Part shown: piece after piece, positions 60,325 to 64,000 of the stretch
Layout: each line of letters begins with the position of its first letter
Position numbering within the stretch: position 1 is the first letter of the stretch
Assembly: GCF_032362555.1 (NCBI RefSeq)
Contig: NC_083532.1
Span: 4,415,001-4,479,000 of the forward strand
Length of the DNA: 64,000 nt
Reading direction: 5' to 3'
DNA from: Amyelois transitella
Lineage: Eukaryota; Arthropoda; Insecta; Lepidoptera; Pyralidae
The notes under the pieces: model-generated
What the model was told of the DNA's origin: nothing
Seen by the model: only the letters and a program-made list of their open reading frames with translations
Databases searched by the model: none
Made by a program: the position numbers and the translations under genes

Positions 60325-60450
60325 TCCTACTAATATTATTAATGCGAAAGTTTTTGAGTATGTCAGGATGTCAGTATGGATGTTTGTTACTCTTTCACGC
60401 AAAAACTACTGAACCGATTATGATAAAATTTAGTATGTGAAAGAATTTCA
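60325..60450 (+). mobile_element. Helitron type B, 5' half
   Basis: TCCTACTAATATTATTAATG to GAACCGATTATGATAAAATT; the 3' half is missing. Confidence 0.78.
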
Positions 60451-60756
60451 TTTTATAAAATTGAATGTGTGTTTATTCATTTTTATCCTTTTCACGCATG
60501 ACTAAAAATAATGCCACTCATAGTTCTATCGGCTCTGTCTACCCCGCAAGGGACGAAGCCCTATCCTAATACCAATGTATCATTTAATTACAATCAACCA
60601 TAGGGTGAAACCACACTGCCTAAATCAACTTACACACTAGCGATCCGTTATCCAAACATCGGAAAGCTGAGATAATCACAACATAATTACCTCAGTCAAG
60701 GCAGCTGTTATACCTAATGAAAAATAACTAAAGTATGGAAAAAACGATCAAATATA

Positions 60757-60880
60757 TGGTGTTGTTCCCGGCACCAAATGGAAAAAAGAATTGGACCACT
60801 CCCCGTCTCATTCCCGTGGATTCTTCTGGTGGTGATTCTTAATAAACTTGGGATTCTTCTTTCAAAAAAGTTCTCGAGTA
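60757..60880 (+). repeat. Metulj-like SINE, broken head half
   Basis: GTTCCCGGCACCAAATGGAA to TAATAAACTTGGGATTCTTC. Confidence 0.75.
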
Positions 60881-60917
60881 GAAATTCTCCTTTAGTGCAC
60901 CCCCGTTTCTTCTTTTT

Positions 60918-61184
60918 ACATACATACATACCTACATATGGTCACGTCTTATATCCCTTGTGGGGTAGACAGAGCCAACAGTCTTGAAAAGACTGATAGG
61001 TCACGTTCAGCTATTTAGCTTAATGATAGAATTGAGATTCGAATAGTGACATGTTTCTAGCCCATCGCCTAATAAATAATCCCAAGTTTGTAAGCCTATC
61101 CCTTAGTCGCCTTTTACGACATCCATGGGAAAGAGATGGAGTGGTCCTATTCTTTTTTGTATTGATGCCGGGAACCACACAGCA
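60918..61184 (-). repeat. Metulj-like SINE
   Basis: Full-length minus copy. Confidence 0.9.
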
Positions 61185-61257
61185 CTTCCTCACGATATTT
61201 TCCCTCTAATGTACATAACTTCCAAAATAGTCATTGGTACATGGCCGATGTGGGATT

Positions 61258-61352
61258 CGAATCTTTATCCCTTACGAGGTAGACAGAGCAAACAGTCCAG
61301 AAAACTGAAAGGCCACGTTCAGCAGTATTAGCTTAATGTCAGAATTGAGATG
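61258..61352 (-). repeat. Metulj-like SINE, 3' part
   Basis: TATCCCTTACGAGGTAGACA to CAGAATTGAGATG. Confidence 0.75.
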
Positions 61353-61661
61353 TATATTAAATTCTGTAATATTATTATTTTTGCCTTACGAAACTTATCA
61401 CGCAAATGACTGACAGTCAAAAATCAACCTTAAGATGTAGTTTCGACAATCAATTTTGCCCTAATTGAAATATAAAGCACTGAATACATTCAGCCAATTG
61501 CCATTTATAAGGATTTTGGAAAATTGTCGTGTAAGCTCAAAGATTGTTAGAATTTAGTACTATACTCGTATATAATAATATTGGGCATTTTGAAACATTA
61601 AAGAAACCTATGTTATTCCTAAAGATATAAATATAATATCCCTGCTTAATTTCATCAAAGT
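61353..61661. other. AT-rich spacer
   Basis: No exon or repeat family recognised. Confidence 0.4.
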
Positions 61662-61752
61662 TACATACATACATACATACATAAAATCACGCCTCTTTCC
61701 CGGAGGGGTAGGCAGAGACTACCTCTTTCCACTTGCCACGATCTCTGCATAC
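61662..61752 (-). repeat. RTE 3' end, very short copy
   Basis: (CATA)n, then AAAATCACGCCTCTTTCCCG to CTTGCCACGATCTCTGCATA; only ~90 bp was copied. Confidence 0.87.
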
Positions 61753-61838
61753 TTTTTTCTTCTTCTTCTTTCTTCTTTTCATCAAAGTTATCAATGAAAA
61801 TACATATTTCATTTATTCGCTACAATTTTTAGCTTCAT

Positions 61839-61922
61839 GTGCTACGAACAGCGTAGACTGTAGCATAAATGCTACGCCGTAGCTTGTTCTACGACGTAGA
61901 CTGCTACGCCGCTATGCATGTA
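61839..61922. repeat. Cluster of CGTAG/CTACG words
   Basis: GCTACG or CGTAG(C/A) occurs about eight times within 80 bp, in both orientations. Confidence 0.7.
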
Positions 61923-61924
61923 GA

Positions 61925-62339
61925 AATAAAAAAAGTAATTCACGGTGACTTAATTTTACTAATTCAATATACTTTTTAGCTTTTTAAAATTTTCGAAGCT
62001 AAAAAATTTCATCATCATTTTTTTTATAAAAGAGGACTGACTGACTGCTTTTAGAGATAATTATTTAGAGGTTTGAATTTTATTATGTAGGTTCCTAATT
62101 TGACTTAGGAGTGAACTAAAGTAATCCTCAAATTCCCATGGTGACGGAAATTTGTGTGGTTTTTCGTTTCACTCAAATAGTCGTAAGAAATTCCAAAATC
62201 AAACCAAAATGCGCTAATTGTATACCAATCCTTAAAAAATAATGCAACTCAAATTAGTCACTTTTCCCTAAACATTAAAGTTCATCTTCCTATACATCCC
62301 ACTGGTATCCCGTTTCATGTAATCGAAGATAAGTGGATT
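61925..62339. other. AT-rich spacer
   Basis: No exon recognised. Confidence 0.35.
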
Positions 62340-62460
62340 ATAAACAGAATGCGCGCGCAACTACGACGCTGAGACAAGATGGCGGCGGGTTCTTTATCGG
62401 GGCGAATACGGACTAGGTATTTTGGAACAATTGCCGAATATTAAATCAGTATCAGGTACG
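62340..62460 (+). other. Possible gene start (5' exon) of an unknown gene
   Basis: ATGCGCGCGCAACTACGACG, then CAAGATGGCGGCGGGTTC: a local GC-rich patch with a short upstream frame, a second ATG (62378) and GT donors (GTATTT, GTACGA). No protein recognised. Confidence 0.3.
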
Positions 62461-62639
62461 ATTCCCATTGAAAAATTATAATGAAAAAATGTGTTCAACT
62501 GAAGTATTTTTTTTTGTTACGTATCATTTCAGCTTCAGTATAAGGTATGTATTTCCTTTGATAGATTAAAATAATAAAATGTTATTTTGCTTTATTTAAG
62601 CTTTGAAAAATGTAAACTACCAAATTTTGCGCGGGTCTT

Positions 62640-62920
62640 TGGGAATTTCTAAAAAAATAAAGTATCCTTTGTTTCTAATAAGGCTTTTGTCTGTCTCTGT
62701 ACAAAACATAATTAATATTTTTAAAATGAGTCTTCGCTGCTTTAAAGGAATGCTTATAACAAGGACTATGGATTCGATAAGTCAGATTTTAACATGCAAC
62801 TTAGCCCTTTTAAACTTCGCAACCTTTACAGGTGTTATCCTATATTGGATTATGGTTACACATACAATACTCGAATGTGCAGGCTTCCTCGTGATGTTTT
62901 CCCACACCGCAAGAGAATCG
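62640..62920 (-). repeat. LINE-derived stretch
   Basis: On the minus strand GGTGTGGGAAAACATCACGA, GGAAGCCTGCACATTCGAGT and ACACCTGTAAAGGTTGCGAA match a common lepidopteran LINE 3' region. The plus-strand 107-codon frame over it is an artefact. Confidence 0.6.
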
Positions 62921-62929
62921 GAATAAAAT

Positions 62930-63964
62930 AAACAGCTAGAATTATTTTAAGTCAATGTGCAGTACAAATTTAAAAAATAAATGAATAGAACTCAATCTGA
63001 TGATAACTCAGATAAGAGTGACTGGTAGGTACATGGCCTAGTTAGGGTTTGACCCTGTGCCTCCATTAGGAATTTTAATCGACACTTTACACAGCGCAAG
63101 TATCATTGATACTGACATATCAGTATTTGAGTATTTAAAAAAAATACCGGTTCCATAATGCTGATAATAAAACACCCATCCCAGTGTTTTGCGGACACCC
63201 AATAGATCCGCTCTTTTATATCTAAAAAAAATATATATTTTACCAAATAAACCTAATCAAATTCCACTATTTTGTACCCGAAAGTTTTCTTATTATGTAT
63301 TTTTGAGATTGCCTTATTAAAACTTGAAATTTTTGTGGTACTATTACGAATTTTGTACTGTGTAACTTTATATATTCGTACATTCGTCGTATCTTTTCAT
63401 TTCACTGCGCTGTTTTTTGGAGTCTTTTGAGGTATGTAATTCAATTATTTCAATCAGTTTTATGTTAATGTGGTTGGTAAGTGTTTAATAATTTTTCAGT
63501 GATACTTTCTACTTATATGAATGATACTTACAGATAAGTTAAATAGAGAATTACAGATATTAATTATCTAGATATTAAATTACTACAAATCAGTAAAAAA
63601 CCTTATTATTTTTTCTATTTATTTTTCTTCCTGTTCATTATCACGTTACTTAGACATAGTTCTGTTTTCGACAGAACGCGTTAAAAATACAGTCAATAAC
63701 ATGAGTGTATCGGATTAAATAAATATAACATAGACATATTATATATTTCTATGAATTGCCCTCTTTTTAACCGCCTTAAAATAAGGTGGTTCTCAGTTCG
63801 ACCTACATGTTTGACCGCGATTATCTCGCGTTTAGCTAAACCGATTGTGATGCGGTTTACAAGTGTTTATTATACTTAAGACAATGTATAAGAATTTAAC
63901 CGACTTCAAAAAAGGAGGATATCGATTGGCGGCTAATCTCTTTTTACGAAAGTTTTACCGTACC
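62930..63964. other. AT-rich end region
   Basis: 63768-63950 holds an old repeat (GTTTGACCGCGATTATCTCG, ACCGACTTCAAAAAAGGAGG). Otherwise nothing recognised. Confidence 0.4.
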
Positions 63965-64000
63965 GTAGTTACCGCTTCTTCTGCACTGACGCCTTGGAAG
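63965..64000 (+). repeat. LINE 3'-end fragment cut by the window edge
   Basis: TACCGCTTCTTCTGCACTGA then CGCCTTGGAAG, the conserved stem region of the TGCAGTGCAG family. Confidence 0.75.

Noticed and set aside
62603..62926. 107-codon plus-strand frame
   Set aside because: It lies on the reverse of a LINE-derived stretch and has no splice or domain support.

Overview
The window reads as nuclear DNA of a moth or butterfly (Lepidoptera). It is AT-rich, its genes are split into short exons by GT-AG introns, and it is crowded with repeats I recognise as lepidopteran in type: a ~260-bp SINE with a (TATG)n tail (resembling the Metulj/HaSE SINEs, named from memory), a tRNA-derived SINE, non-autonomous Helitrons starting TC(T/C)TACTAATATTATAAA and ending CTAG, an RTE-like non-LTR retrotransposon, and LINE 3' ends. 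I see no tRNA, rRNA or CRISPR locus. All gene models come from reading splice sites and phases by eye.

Layout. 1-8422: repeats and AT-rich DNA, no host gene seen. 8423-11920: a nearly intact pogo/Tigger-type DNA transposon with 25-bp terminal inverted repeats, TA target duplication, arrays of a GATGGCCA motif at both ends, and a transposase whose C-terminal zinc-binding part lies in the -1 frame behind a canonical A_AAA_AAC heptamer. 14081-27492 (minus): a complete nine-coding-exon gene for a CTD-small-phosphatase-like protein 2 (CTDSPL2) homologue, 657 aa. One of its introns carries an antisense, apparently full-length RTE with a 1036-codon endonuclease/reverse transcriptase frame, ending about 10 bp from a splice donor. 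29267-29906 (plus): a two-exon gene for a 71-aa coiled-coil protein, divergent from CTDSPL2 and faintly Duo1-like. 31615-40787 (minus): a 14-coding-exon gene for a 521-aa secreted protein with three C-type lectin domains. 43944-44058 (plus): one isolated candidate exon, perhaps of a ZP-domain gene. 57455-59933 (plus): neuropeptide F, 93-aa precursor in two coding exons. The rest, 44-57 kb and 60-64 kb, is mostly repeats.

The host genes are unrelated neighbours: a nuclear HAD phosphatase, a small coiled-coil protein, a secreted lectin and a neuropeptide. The mobile elements do relate to each other. The abundant SINE ends in the same ~40 bp as the RTE, which suggests the RTE machinery copies it. 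Nested insertions with readable target duplications (SINE in RTE in Helitron; SINE in SINE; a small TGTAGG...CCTACA element in a Helitron; a LINE end in a SINE) give a relative order of activity.
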